A DNA stretch of 64,000 nt, taken from positions 254,013-318,012 of the forward strand of contig NZ_JAGMUK010000060.1 of assembly GCF_019049245.1 (NCBI RefSeq). The letters are read 5' to 3'. The translations under genes and the position numbers were made by a program. The notes under the pieces were generated by a model. That model did no database searches and was not told the origin of the DNA. It was given only the letters and a program-made list of their open reading frames with translations. This stretch comes from Streptomyces sp. AC555_RSS877 (GTDB lineage: Bacteria; Actinomycetota; Actinomycetes; Streptomycetales; Streptomycetaceae). Below, piece after piece: positions 1-8,461 of this stretch (position 1 is the first letter of the stretch; every line of letters begins with the position of its first letter).

Positions 1-1579
1 GGTCCGGGGAGAAGACGGGCGTACCGGAGGGCGGAGTACTGGGCGCCGAAGGAATCCGGGGAACGCTCGGAGGGCTGGTGGGCGGGGCGGGAACGCGGGA
101 ACGGCCGCCGGGGACGGTGGGCGCCCCGGACTGCCCGGAGCGGGTCTCGGGTTCGGTGGGACCCGAAGGCGTACGGGAGCTGCTTCCGGGGACGGGGGCC
201 GAAGGGGTACGGGAGCTGGAGCGGCTGCCGGGAACGGTGCCCGGAGGAGACGTGCGTGGGCCGGTGGCCGGTGACGCGGGACGCCTGTCACTTCCGGGGG
301 CCGTGCCCGGCGAAGACGCACCCGGGCCGTTTGACCGGCCGGCGGACGCCGAGGACGTGCGCGGGGGGCTGGTACGGCCCGGGGTCGGTGCCTCGTGCGC
401 GGGTCGCGGGGGAAAGTCGGGGCGGCGCGCGGGCTCGGCGGGCGTCCCGGCCCGGTGGGTGTCCACCTCGGGGGGCAGCTCCGCGGGAATCGGGCGCATC
501 CGGAAGGTCCTCTCCGACGCGGTCTCGACGGGCGCTCCGGAAGGGCGGGGCGGTATCGGGGGGCGATGAGGGGGACGTGGCGGCACGGAGCCGGACGCCG
601 GGGCTGCGGTGCCGGGGGGAACCGGCACGGAGCCAGTCGCGGGACCCGCGGTCCCCGGCCTGCGCGCCGCGGAGGTACCGGAGCCGGGGCGAGACGGCAC
701 GAAGCGCTGCTCGAAGGGCCCGGCGCTCGGCCTGGGCGGCACGGAGCCGGTGCCAGATGTCCCGGCGCTCGCGGAAGCCGACCCCGAGCTCGGTACGGAC
801 GGGCCGGTGTCAGGCCGGGTCGGCGCGGGGCCGTGTGCCGGAGGGCCGGCGCTCGGCCTGGGCGGCACGGAGCCGGTGCCAGATGTCCCGGCGCTCGCGG
901 AAGCCGACCCCGAGCTCGGTACGGACGGGCCGGTGTCAGGCCGGGTCGGCGCGGGGCCGTGTGCCGGAGGGCCGGCGCTCGGCCTGGGCGGTACCGTGCC
1001 CGGCACGGTGGGCCCAGAGGCGCGGGGAGCCGACACTGACGGCACGGCGTCAGGCCGGGTCGGCGTAGGGCCTCGGTGCGGTCGGCGGGGGGCTTGGGTG
1101 GGTTCGCCGTGGGGCGGCGTACCCGTCACGTCGGTGTCCCCCTGCGTGTCCCGGCCGGCTGACGGCGGGGTGTCGGGGAAGCGTGCGGAAGCCGGCGGCG
1201 GGGGCGGGGACGTGAGGGCGGCGTCACGGGGGGCCGGGGTACGCAGATTCGGGAAGCGCAGCCGGATGTCCTGGTCCTCGGAGGTCGCTCGGGTCCCGTC
1301 CGCCTCAGTGCCCCGCCGGGGCGGCGTCACCGCACCGGAACCGTCACCGCTCCCGGCAACGGCCGAGCCCCGCACGCCGGACCCGTCACTCCCCGCCGTA
1401 CCAGCCGGGCGGCGCGCGCTGAGGAAGCCGTCCCATGGGCCACGGTCCGCCGCGGCGGGAACATTGGTGCGTGCCGCTCCCGTGGGGGGCGTCGTCGGTC
1501 GATCGGTGCCGGGGTCCCCCGTTGCGGGTGGTTCGGGCGGGAGTGGGGGGACGGCGGGGTGACGTGCCTCTGTGCTCAT
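1..1579 (-). CDS. Partial Pro/Ser/Thr/Arg-rich protein, N-terminal 526 residues
   Basis: The minus strand reads open from an ATG at 1579 to the left edge with no stop, so the gene continues outside the window. It begins MSTEARHPAVPPLPPEPP and contains only low-complexity Pro/Ser/Thr/Gly/Arg sequence with short more ordered islands (DIRLRFPNLRTP near residue 109, TFRMRPIPAELPPEV near residue 360). I see no membrane segment in the visible part. Residues about 200-290 are a 42-residue unit present twice without change plus a degenerate third copy. Such disordered regions are common at the N-terminus of Streptomyces membrane or signalling proteins, but the functional domain lies outside the window, so no function is given. 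A purine-rich GAGGAAACGGGGGG precedes the ATG. Several overlapping plus-strand frames here look like shadows of this one. Confidence 0.7.
   Translation of the reverse strand, partial: MSTEARHPAVPPLPPEPPATGDPGTDRPTTPPTGAARTNVPAAADRGPWDGFLSARRPAGTAGSDGSGVRGSAVAGSGDGSGAVTPPRRGTEADGTRATSEDQDIRLRFPNLRTPAPRDAALTSPPPPPASARFPDTPPSAGRDTQGDTDVTGTPPHGEPTQAPRRPHRGPTPTRPDAVPSVSAPRASGPTVPGTVPPRPSAGPPAHGPAPTRPDTGPSVPSSGSASASAGTSGTGSVPPRPSAGPPAHGPAPTRPDTGPSVPSSGSASASAGTSGTGSVPPRPSAGPFEQRFVPSRPGSGTSAARRPGTAGPATGSVPVPPGTAAPASGSVPPRPPHRPPIPPRPSGAPVETASERTFRMRPIPAELPPEVDTHRAGTPAEPARRPDFPPRPAHEAPTPGRTSPPRTSSASAGRSNGPGASSPGTAPGSDRRPASPATGPRTSPPGTVPGSRSSSRTPSAPVPGSSSRTPSGPTEPETRSGQSGAPTVPGGRSRVPAPPTSPPSVPRIPSAPSTPPSGTPVFSPD
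721..1075. repeat. 126-bp perfect tandem repeat, two full copies plus a degenerate third
   Basis: Copy 1 is 721-846 and copy 2 is 847-972; I find no difference between them over 126 bases. A third copy starts at 973, matches for 19 bases, then diverges and regains similarity around 1047-1065. The period is 42 codons, so the reading frame of the minus-strand protein is kept. Identical DNA, including silent positions, points to a recent duplication. Confidence 0.95.
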
Positions 1580-1860
1580 GCGGGCCACCCCCCGTTTCCT
1601 CGTGCCCGGGCCGTCTCCTCGTACGCGGGCCGTTTGTCGTCGTGGCCCGCCCGGGGCGGGCTCGGCCGTCCGGGCACGCATACCCACACGGGGAAACCGG
1701 CATCCCGGCGCGGGCCTGCGACCGGGGCCGGGACGTCCTCCGTGCGTGCGCGTCACTCTACGGGTTGTTCCTGGGCGAACGGGAACCAGTCCACGAGCCC
1801 GGGGCATCTGCCCGGAACGTCCCCCTACCCCGCGGTAATCCTGTCTGGCAGGCTGCGTTC
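1580..1860. promoter_or_regulatory. Divergent intergenic region
   Basis: These 281 bases separate the minus-strand Pro-rich gene from the plus-strand PLP enzyme and must carry both promoters. No clear -35/-10 pair, operator palindrome or RNA gene could be recognised. Confidence 0.4.
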
Positions 1861-3063
1861 ATGACTGCGCGCGCCGCTGACCGGACCCGCTACGACCGGG
1901 CCACCGCCCATCTCGACGCCCCTGTGGCGATCGTGGACCTGGACGCCTTCGACGCCAACGCGGACGATCTCGTCCGCCGCGCCGGCGGCAAGCCGGTCCG
2001 GGTCGCCAGCAAGTCCGTACGCTGCCGGGCCCTGCTGGAACGCGTCCTGGCCAGGGACGGCTTCGCGGGAATCATGTCCTTCACCCTCGCCGAGTCCCTG
2101 TGGCTCGCGCGGTCCGGGTTCGACGACATCCTGCTCGCGTATCCCTCCGCCGACCGCGCCGGCTTCGCCGAACTGGCCGCCGATCCCAAGCTGGCCGCCG
2201 CCGTGACCGTCATGGTCGACGACCCGGCACAGCTCGGGTTCATCGACGAGGCGCGCGGCGGTGGACGCGAAGTCGTCCGGGTCTGCCTGGAGTTGGACAC
2301 CTCGCTGAAGCTGTTCGGGGGCCGGGTGCGGGTCGGTGCCCTGCGCTCCCCGCTGCACTCTGCCGCCCAGGTCGCCGACATGGCCCGTGCCGTGGCCCGG
2401 CGGCCGGGGTTCAAGGTCGCCGGGATCATGGCGTACGAGGGGCACATCGCGGGTGTCGGGGACGCGGTCGCGGGACGGCCGTTCCGCTCGCGGGCCGTCC
2501 GGCTGATGCAGGCCACCGCCCGCCGGGAACTCGCCGAGCGGCGCGGTGAGGTGGTGCGCGCGGTGCGGGCCGTCGTGCCGGACCTGGAGTTCGTCAACGG
2601 CGGCGGCACGGGCAGTGTGCAGCACACCGCCGCGGAGGAAGCGGTCACCGAGATCGGCGCCGGTTCGGGGCTGTACGTGCCGCGGCTGTTCGACAACTAC
2701 AGGTCCTTCAGCGGTCGTCCGGCGGCGCTGTTCGCCCAGCCCGTCGTACGGCGGCCGGGGGTCGGGGTCGTGACCGTCCTGGGCGGCGGCTATCCCGCCT
2801 CCGGCGCGGCCGGGCCCGACCGGCTGCCGGTGCCGTACCTGCCGGAAGGACTGAAGTACGACCCGCAGGAGGGGCCCGGCGAGGTCCAGACGCCGCTGCT
2901 CGGCTCCCCGGCCGACGATCTCCTGCTCGGCGACAAGGTGTGGTTCCGGCACGCCAAGGCCGGTGAGCTGTGCGAGCGTTTCGACGTGCTGCATCTGATC
3001 GAGGGGGACGCGGTGACGGCGACGGTCCCGACGTACCGCGGGGAAGGCCACACGTTCCTCTAG
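1861..3063 (+). CDS. Amino acid deaminase/aldolase-like PLP enzyme (alanine racemase N-terminal fold)
   Basis: The 400-residue protein starts VAIVDLDAFDANADDLVRRAG and contains VRVASKSVRC, where the lysine near residue 45 fits the Schiff-base lysine of fold-type III PLP enzymes. This is the barrel fold of alanine racemase, D-threonine aldolase and D-serine dehydratase. The C-terminal part (LLGSPADDLLLGDKVWFRHAKAGELCERF) resembles the metal-binding DSD1/threonine-aldolase-type domain. It probably acts on a D-amino or beta-hydroxy amino acid in the cytosol; the substrate cannot be read from sequence. The ATG at 1861 is chosen because homology to the family starts shortly after it, although the frame is open to 1435. 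The Shine-Dalgarno is weak. Confidence 0.8.
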   Translation: MTARAADRTRYDRATAHLDAPVAIVDLDAFDANADDLVRRAGGKPVRVASKSVRCRALLERVLARDGFAGIMSFTLAESLWLARSGFDDILLAYPSADRAGFAELAADPKLAAAVTVMVDDPAQLGFIDEARGGGREVVRVCLELDTSLKLFGGRVRVGALRSPLHSAAQVADMARAVARRPGFKVAGIMAYEGHIAGVGDAVAGRPFRSRAVRLMQATARRELAERRGEVVRAVRAVVPDLEFVNGGGTGSVQHTAAEEAVTEIGAGSGLYVPRLFDNYRSFSGRPAALFAQPVVRRPGVGVVTVLGGGYPASGAAGPDRLPVPYLPEGLKYDPQEGPGEVQTPLLGSPADDLLLGDKVWFRHAKAGELCERFDVLHLIEGDAVTATVPTYRGEGHTFL

Positions 3064-3078
3064 GCCCTCTCGAGGGCC
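3063..3078. terminator. Hairpin between convergent genes
   Basis: GGCCCT and AGGGCC arms with a 4-base loop start at the stop codon of the PLP enzyme. It lies between two converging genes and may end transcription of the first. The stem is short. Confidence 0.4.
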
Positions 3079-3100
3079 CTCCCCCTCTCGGTCCTCCGGG

Positions 3101-4006
3101 TCAGTCCTCCGGACCGATGCTGCTGCCCACGCCGCCGCCCGTGTCCGCGTCGCCGATCGACCGGATCCCCTTGGTGATCCGGTCCATGTCGGCGAGCGGC
3201 GGCCCGTCCGGACCCGCGTCGAACACGAACCGCACGATCACCGGCGCCTCGCTGCCGACGCTGGACCGGAAGGCCAGCGACTGCACGTAACCGCCGGGTC
3301 CCTGGGCGGTCTTGACCCGCCAGCGCACGAAGTACCCGGCCCGGCCCGCCACCGCGACCGGCCCGGACTCGACGGTCCGGTGCGACTCGATGCCGCCGTA
3401 GAGGCGCCGGTCGAGGGAGTCGCGGTCGTACGCGGCGTCGGCGGCCTCGGGAATGTCCTGCTCGGCGAGGGTCCTGGGGGACTTCTCGTCGTTCTCGGTG
3501 ACCGTGGAGGTGAGGACGAGGCCGTGCCGACAGGTGCCGACGCCGGCCGGGCAGTCGTACGTCCCGTCGTCGGTGGTCATGACGACGTCGTCTTCCGCGA
3601 CGTTCTTCGGCGGGGTCCAGCCGTCAGGCAACGGCAGGGTGATGCCGTTGAGTTCGTCGACCACGACGTCCGGGGCGGCGCCGGTCGGCTCCGAGGGGGT
3701 CGGCGTGGGGGTGCCGGCGGGGGCCGTGGACGTGACGGCCGTCGGCAGGGCCTCCGCCGCCGGTCCGCCGGTGTCGTCGTCCTCGCCGAGTACCGCCACT
3801 CCCGTGACGATCGCGGCGCCGAGGACGACGGCCGCGGTGGTGAGGGCGACGGCCCTGGCCCGTCCTGACGCCCGGTCGGCCGGCTGCGGGGGCCCGGGGG
3901 CCTCGGGTGCGCGCAGGTGTCCGGTCCAGGCGGCCCCGTCCCACCAGCGCTCCAGATGGGGCGCCGACGGGTCGGGGTACCAGCCGGGCGGGGGCGTCAT
4001 GCTCAT
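3101..4006 (-). CDS. DUF2510-domain single-pass membrane protein
   Basis: The 301-residue protein opens with the DUF2510 motif PGWYPDPSAPHLERWWDGAAWT (residues about 6-30). A hydrophobic segment (ALTTAAVVLGAAIVTGVAVL, about 53-73) follows, then a Thr/Pro/Ser linker and a C-terminal domain of about 190 residues that would lie outside the membrane. That domain has two cysteines (YDCPAGVGTC) that could form a disulfide. DUF2510 is a small N-terminal domain of unknown role in many actinobacterial membrane proteins. The neighbours give no functional hint. An alternative ATG two codons in (4000) is equally possible. Confidence 0.75.
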   Translation of the reverse strand: MSMTPPPGWYPDPSAPHLERWWDGAAWTGHLRAPEAPGPPQPADRASGRARAVALTTAAVVLGAAIVTGVAVLGEDDDTGGPAAEALPTAVTSTAPAGTPTPTPSEPTGAAPDVVVDELNGITLPLPDGWTPPKNVAEDDVVMTTDDGTYDCPAGVGTCRHGLVLTSTVTENDEKSPRTLAEQDIPEAADAAYDRDSLDRRLYGGIESHRTVESGPVAVAGRAGYFVRWRVKTAQGPGGYVQSLAFRSSVGSEAPVIVRFVFDAGPDGPPLADMDRITKGIRSIGDADTGGGVGSSIGPED

Positions 4007-4027
4007 TCCGGCACTGTAGGACGCGGG

Positions 4028-4819
4028 CTACAGGGGCGTGACGTATGCCCCCGAGATTCCGCCGTCCACCAGGAAGTCGGAGGCGTTCACGAAGGAGGAG
4101 TCGTCGCTGGCCAGGAAGGCGACGGCGGCGGCGATCTCCTCGGCCTCGGCGAACCGGCCGACCGGGATGTGCACGAGACGGCGGGCGGCCCGCTCGGGGT
4201 CCTTGGCGAACAGCTCCTGGAGCAGGGGGGTGTTGACCGGTCCCGGGCACAGGGCGTTGACCCGGATGCCCTCCCGCGCGAACTGCACGCCCAGTTCCCG
4301 GGACATGGCGAGAACACCGCCCTTGGAGGCCGTGTACGAGATCTGCGAGGTCGCCGCTCCCATCCGGGCCACGAAGGACGCCGTGTTGATGATGGAGCCC
4401 TTGCCCTGGCGCCGCATGTACGGGATGGCGGCCTTGCAGCACAGGTAGACGGAGGTCAGGTTGACCTCCTGGACGCGCTTCCATGCCTCCAGGCCGGTCT
4501 CCAGGATGGAGTCGTCGTCGGGCGGGGAGATGCCGGCGTTGTTGAAGGCGATGTCGACGCTGCCGTAGGTGTCGTACGCCGTCTTGAACAGCGCCTCGAC
4601 CTGCTCGGGGTCGGTGACGTCGACCTTCACGAAGGTGCCGCCGACCTCCTCTGCGGCCGCCTTCCCGCGGGTCTCGTCGACGTCACCGAGGACGACGTGG
4701 GCGCCCTCGGAGGCGAGCCGGCGCGCGGTGGCGAGACCGATGCCGCTGCCGGCTCCGGTGATGACGGCGGTACGGCCGACGAGGCGGCGGCAGACGATGT
4801 CGTCAGTCGATGCGGTCAC
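4028..4819 (-). CDS. Short-chain dehydrogenase/reductase
   Basis: The 263-residue classical SDR has the cofactor motif TGAGSGIG (residues 21-28), NNAG (93-96) and catalytic Ser148, Tyr162, Lys166 in the YTASK motif. The GTG start at 4819 overlaps the TGA of the upstream aldehyde dehydrogenase (GTGA), so the two are translationally coupled. It is the last gene of an operon glnA4-like, aldehyde dehydrogenase, SDR. In a gamma-glutamylated ethanolamine route an alcohol-to-aldehyde oxidation is needed before the aldehyde dehydrogenase, and this SDR is the natural candidate. That role is inference from context; the family has many substrates. Confidence 0.88.
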   Translation of the reverse strand: MTASTDDIVCRRLVGRTAVITGAGSGIGLATARRLASEGAHVVLGDVDETRGKAAAEEVGGTFVKVDVTDPEQVEALFKTAYDTYGSVDIAFNNAGISPPDDDSILETGLEAWKRVQEVNLTSVYLCCKAAIPYMRRQGKGSIINTASFVARMGAATSQISYTASKGGVLAMSRELGVQFAREGIRVNALCPGPVNTPLLQELFAKDPERAARRLVHIPVGRFAEAEEIAAAVAFLASDDSSFVNASDFLVDGGISGAYVTPL

Positions 4820-6195
4820 TGTGCGGGGCCCTCCGTGCTGATGAAGACGTTCTTGGTTTCGGTGAAGGCGGTGAGGGCGTCCGGGCCGAGCTCGCGGCCG
4901 ATGCCGGACTGCTTGAAGCCGCCGAAGGGTGTCCAGTAGCGGACGCTGGAGTGCGAGTTGACGGACAGGTTGCCGGCGCGGACGGCCTGCGAGACGCGCA
5001 GGGCGCGGCCGACGTCCCGGGTCCAGATGGAACCGGCCAGGCCGTAGTCGGTGGCGTTGGCCAGGGCCACGGCCTCCGCCTCGTCCTCGAAGGGCAGGAC
5101 GACCGCGACGGGGCCGAAGACCTCCTCGACGGCCACGCGCGCGTGGGGGTCGACGCCGGTCAGGACGGTGGGCGGGAACCAGAATCCGGGGCCTTCGGGG
5201 GCCTTGCCGCGGATGCCGGGCGCGTCGGCGTCGACGTACGAACGGACGCGGTCCAGCTGGGACTTGGAGATCAGCGGGCCCATCTGGGTCTGCTCGTCGG
5301 CCGGGTCGCCGACGCGGACCGACTCGATGCCCGGGGCCAGCAGGTCCAGGAAGCGGTCGTACGCGCCGCGCTGGACGAGAATCCGGGTGCGGGCGCAGCA
5401 GTCCTGGCCGGAGTTGTCGAGGAAGGACATGGGAGCCGCTGTGGCGGCGGCTTCGAGGTCGGCGTCGGCGAAGACGATGTTGGGGCTCTTGCCGCCGAGT
5501 TCGAGGGTGACGCGCTTGAGCAGGGCCGAGCCCTTGGCGAGCACCTGCTTGCCCACGGCCGTCGACCCGGTGAAGACGATCTTCGCCACGCCCGGATGCT
5601 CGACGAGCGCGTTGCCCGCGACGGGGCCGTGACCGGGCAGCACCTGGAACAGTCCTTCGGGCAGACCGGCTTCCAGGGCGAGTTCGGCCAGGCGCAGGGC
5701 GGTCAGCGGGGTGGTCTCGGCGGGCTTGAGGATCACGGCGTTGCCGGCGGCGAGCGCCGGGGCGGTGCCCCAGGCCGCGATCGGCATCGGGAAGTTCCAG
5801 GGGGCGATGACGCCGACGACACCCAGGGGTTCGAGGATCGTGACGTCGAGGCCGCCGGGGACCGGGATCTGGCGTCCGGTCAGCCGTTCCACTCCCCCGG
5901 CCGCGTAGTCGAGCAGGTCGCGGACGTTGCCCGCCTCCCAGCGGGCGTTGCCGACGGTGTGGCCGGCCTCCCGGACCTCCAGCCGGGCCAGCTCCTCTCG
6001 GTGCTCGTCGACGGCGACGGCGAACCGGCGCAGCAACCGGGCGCGGTCCCCGGGGGCGAGGGCGGCCCACCGGGCCTGTGCCGCGGTGGCGCGTACGACG
6101 GCGGCGTCCACGTCGGCGGCGGTGGCGGCCGGGACGGTGGCGACGACCTCCTCGGTGGCCGGGTTGAGTACCTGGAGCTCGTGCTCGTAGGACAC
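4816..6195 (-). CDS. NAD(P)-dependent aldehyde dehydrogenase (PuuC/betaine-aldehyde type)
   Basis: The 459-residue protein has the full ALDH set: Asn134 in PWNFP, Glu232 in LELGGKSP and catalytic Cys266 in GQDCCART. The GTG start at 6195 lies 11 bases after the stop of the glutamine-synthetase-like gene, and its stop overlaps the SDR start. It most likely oxidises the aldehyde formed from a gamma-glutamylated amine to the acid. Related enzymes act on gamma-glutamyl-gamma-aminobutyraldehyde, aminobutyraldehyde or betaine aldehyde, so the exact substrate is inferred from the neighbours. Confidence 0.9.
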   Translation of the reverse strand: MSYEHELQVLNPATEEVVATVPAATAADVDAAVVRATAAQARWAALAPGDRARLLRRFAVAVDEHREELARLEVREAGHTVGNARWEAGNVRDLLDYAAGGVERLTGRQIPVPGGLDVTILEPLGVVGVIAPWNFPMPIAAWGTAPALAAGNAVILKPAETTPLTALRLAELALEAGLPEGLFQVLPGHGPVAGNALVEHPGVAKIVFTGSTAVGKQVLAKGSALLKRVTLELGGKSPNIVFADADLEAAATAAPMSFLDNSGQDCCARTRILVQRGAYDRFLDLLAPGIESVRVGDPADEQTQMGPLISKSQLDRVRSYVDADAPGIRGKAPEGPGFWFPPTVLTGVDPHARVAVEEVFGPVAVVLPFEDEAEAVALANATDYGLAGSIWTRDVGRALRVSQAVRAGNLSVNSHSSVRYWTPFGGFKQSGIGRELGPDALTAFTETKNVFISTEGPAQ

Positions 6196-6206
6196 GGCAG
6201 AACCTC

Positions 6207-7577
6207 TCACAAGCGTTCGAAGGAGCGGCGCAGCTCCCAGTCGGTCACCGCGGCGTCGAAGGCGTCCAGTTCGACGCGGGCCATGTTGCGGTAGTGGGCG
6301 ACGACCTCGTCGCCGAAGGCGGCCTTGGCGATCGGGCTGTTCTCCCAGAGCTCGGCGGCTTCGCGCAGGGTGGTCGGCACCTGCTCGAACCCGGCGGAAT
6401 AGGCGTTGCCCGAGCACGCCTCGGGCAGCTCCAGCTTCTGCTCGATGCCGTGGAGTCCGGCCGCGACGAGCCCGGCCACCGCGAGGTACGGGTTGACGTC
6501 GCCGCCGGGCAGCCGGTTCTCGAAGCGCATGGAGCGGCCGTGGCCGACCACGCGCAGTGAGCAGGTGCGGTTGTCGTAGCCCCAGGCGACGGCCGTCGGG
6601 GCGAAGGAGCCCGGCTGGAACCGCTTGTAGGAGTTGATGTTGGGGGCGTAGAGGAGGGAGAAGTCGCGCAGTGCGGCCAGCTGTCCGGCGAGGAAGTGGC
6701 GCATGACCTCCGACATGCCGCCCTGGTCCTGCGGGGAACCCGCCATGGCGTTGTTTCCGGCCGCGTCCGCGAGCGAGAGGTGGATGTGGCAGGAGTTGCC
6801 CTCGCGCTCGTTGTACTTGGCCATGAAGGTGATCGAGACGCCCTCCTGGGAGGCGATTTCCTTGGCGCCGGTCTTGTAGACGGCGTGCTGGTCGCAGGTG
6901 ACCAGGGCGTCGTCGTAGCGGAAGGCGATCTCGTGCTGGCCGGGGTTGCACTCGCCCTTGGCGGACTCGACGGTGAGTCCGGCGGCGCCCATCTCGTTGC
7001 GGATGCGGCGCAGCAGGGGCTCGATGCGGCCGGTGCCGAGCACCGAGTAGTCGATGTTGTACTGGTTGGCCGGGGTGAGCCCGCGGTAGTTGGCGTCCCA
7101 CGCCTGCTCGTAGGTGTCCTTGAAGACGATGAACTCCAGCTCCGTGCCCACCTGGGCGGTGAAGCCGTGCTCGGCCAGGCGTTCCAGCTGGCGGCGCAGG
7201 ATCTGGCGGGGAGCGGCGACGACCGGGGAGCCGTCGGTCCAGGCGAGGTCGGCGACCAGCATCGCCGTACCGGCGTTCCAGGGGACGCGGCGGAGCGTGG
7301 ACAGGTCGGGGTGCATGGCGAAGTCGCCGTAGCCGCGGTCCCAGGAGGACATGGCGAACCCGTCGACGGTGTTCATGTCGATGTCGACGGCGAGCAGGTA
7401 GTTGCAGCCCTCGGTGCCGTGGTGCAGGACCTCGTCGAGGAAGAAACGGGCGGCGAACCGCTTGCCCTGGAGCCGCCCTTGCATGTCGGGGAAGGCCAGG
7501 ACGACAGTGTCGATCTCACCGCCGGCGACGAGGGTGTGCAGCTCCTCGACGCTCAGCGGGGGTGTGCGGTCTGCCAC
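6207..7577 (-). CDS. glnA4: Glutamine synthetase-like gamma-glutamylamine synthetase (GlnA4 type)
   Basis: The 456-residue protein has GS-family signatures: GTELEFIVFKD (ATP/metal glutamates), ESAKGECNPGQHEIAFR, the KYNEREGNSCHIHLSL region and RFENRLPGGDVNPYLAVAG. The Asp pocket and adenylylation loop typical of GlnA are not evident, and the neighbours are catabolic. From memory the S. coelicolor orthologue at this locus (GlnA4) ligates glutamate to ethanolamine rather than ammonia. That would make this the entry step of amine use: glutamate + amine + ATP to gamma-glutamylamide. The GTG at 7577 has a strong AAGGAGG upstream. The gene diverges from a GntR regulator 85 bp away. Confidence 0.88.
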   Translation of the reverse strand: MADRTPPLSVEELHTLVAGGEIDTVVLAFPDMQGRLQGKRFAARFFLDEVLHHGTEGCNYLLAVDIDMNTVDGFAMSSWDRGYGDFAMHPDLSTLRRVPWNAGTAMLVADLAWTDGSPVVAAPRQILRRQLERLAEHGFTAQVGTELEFIVFKDTYEQAWDANYRGLTPANQYNIDYSVLGTGRIEPLLRRIRNEMGAAGLTVESAKGECNPGQHEIAFRYDDALVTCDQHAVYKTGAKEIASQEGVSITFMAKYNEREGNSCHIHLSLADAAGNNAMAGSPQDQGGMSEVMRHFLAGQLAALRDFSLLYAPNINSYKRFQPGSFAPTAVAWGYDNRTCSLRVVGHGRSMRFENRLPGGDVNPYLAVAGLVAAGLHGIEQKLELPEACSGNAYSAGFEQVPTTLREAAELWENSPIAKAAFGDEVVAHYRNMARVELDAFDAAVTDWELRRSFERL

Positions 7578-7662
7578 GGGAAAGCCTCCTTCGGCTTCGT
7601 CGGTCAGCCGGAAGCCATAAGGTATTGCGGAGAACCATTGCTTGGGAAGGGGGCACGGCCAC

Positions 7663-8400
7663 ATGGCGGTGGACGCTGACGGCGGCGGCCCGGAGGACCG
7701 GCTGACACCGGTGCTGCGCCCGGTGCGGGCGGGCAACGGCTTCGAGGAGGCACTGGAGCAGATCCTCCAGGTCGTACGGCTCGGTCTGGTGCCGGGCGGG
7801 GAGCGGCTGCCCGCGGAGCGGGAGCTGGCGGAACGGCTCGGGATCAGCCGGGTCACCCTGCGCGAGGTGCTGAAGGTGCTCCAGGACCAGGGGCTGGTGG
7901 AGTCGCGGCGCGGGCGGTACGGCGGAACGTTCGTGCTGCCGCGTGCGGACGCCCGTGGCGAGGACGAGCTGCGGCGGCGGATCGCCGAGGTCGACATCGA
8001 GGACGTACTCCGCTTCCGGGAGGTTCTGGAGGTGGGTGCGGCCGGGCTGTGCGCGACGCACGGGCTGTCGGCGGAGCAGGCGGAGCGGCTGCGGGAGGCG
8101 CTGGCCGCCACGCAGGACGCGCCGCTGTCCGAGTACCGGCGCCTGGACACGCTGCTCCACCTCACACTCGCCGAGCTGTGCGGCTCGCCGACGCTGACCG
8201 CGCGGTACGCGGCGGTACGTGCCTCGGTGAACGACCTCCTCGGCTGCATCCCGCTGCTGGTGCGCAACCTGGAGCACTCCCAGCGCCAGCACGCCGCGCT
8301 GGTCGAGGCGGTCCTCGACGGGGACGCGGACGGGGCCCGGGAGATGATGCGGGAGCACTGCGCGGGCACGGCGGCGCTGCTGCGGGGGTTCCTGGCCTGA
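7663..8400 (+). CDS. GntR-family (FadR subfamily) transcription regulator
   Basis: The 245-residue protein has an N-terminal winged helix (LPAERELAERLGISRVTLREVLKVLQDQGLV, residues about 47-77) followed by the RGRYGGTFV wing, then an all-helical FCD ligand-binding domain (residues about 105-235). It diverges from the glnA4-like gene and precedes the PuuD-like hydrolase by 61 bp, so it is the likely local regulator of the amine pathway, responding to a small carboxylate or amine derivative. The ATG at 7663, behind GGAAGGGGG, is preferred over an in-frame TTG at 7642. Confidence 0.85.
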   Translation: MAVDADGGGPEDRLTPVLRPVRAGNGFEEALEQILQVVRLGLVPGGERLPAERELAERLGISRVTLREVLKVLQDQGLVESRRGRYGGTFVLPRADARGEDELRRRIAEVDIEDVLRFREVLEVGAAGLCATHGLSAEQAERLREALAATQDAPLSEYRRLDTLLHLTLAELCGSPTLTARYAAVRASVNDLLGCIPLLVRNLEHSQRQHAALVEAVLDGDADGAREMMREHCAGTAALLRGFLA

Positions 8401-8431
8401 GCAGGAGATCTGCCGTGGTGAAAAGGTTTGA

Positions 8432-8446
8432 CTCAAATCCATTGAG
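8432..8446. promoter_or_regulatory. Possible GntR operator upstream of the hydrolase
   Basis: CTCAA and TTGAG arms separated by 5 bases lie in an AT-richer patch between the GntR gene and the hydrolase. A TTGACT that could serve as a -35 element overlaps the left arm. The site is short and weakly supported. Confidence 0.3.
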
Positions 8447-8461
8447 GGGTCGGAGGAGCGC

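Noticed and set aside
78..1562. Three long overlapping plus-strand frames (78-569, 256-1068, 609-1562).
   Set aside because: They lie opposite a minus-strand frame that is open for 526 codons to the edge, show no recognisable domain and overlap each other.
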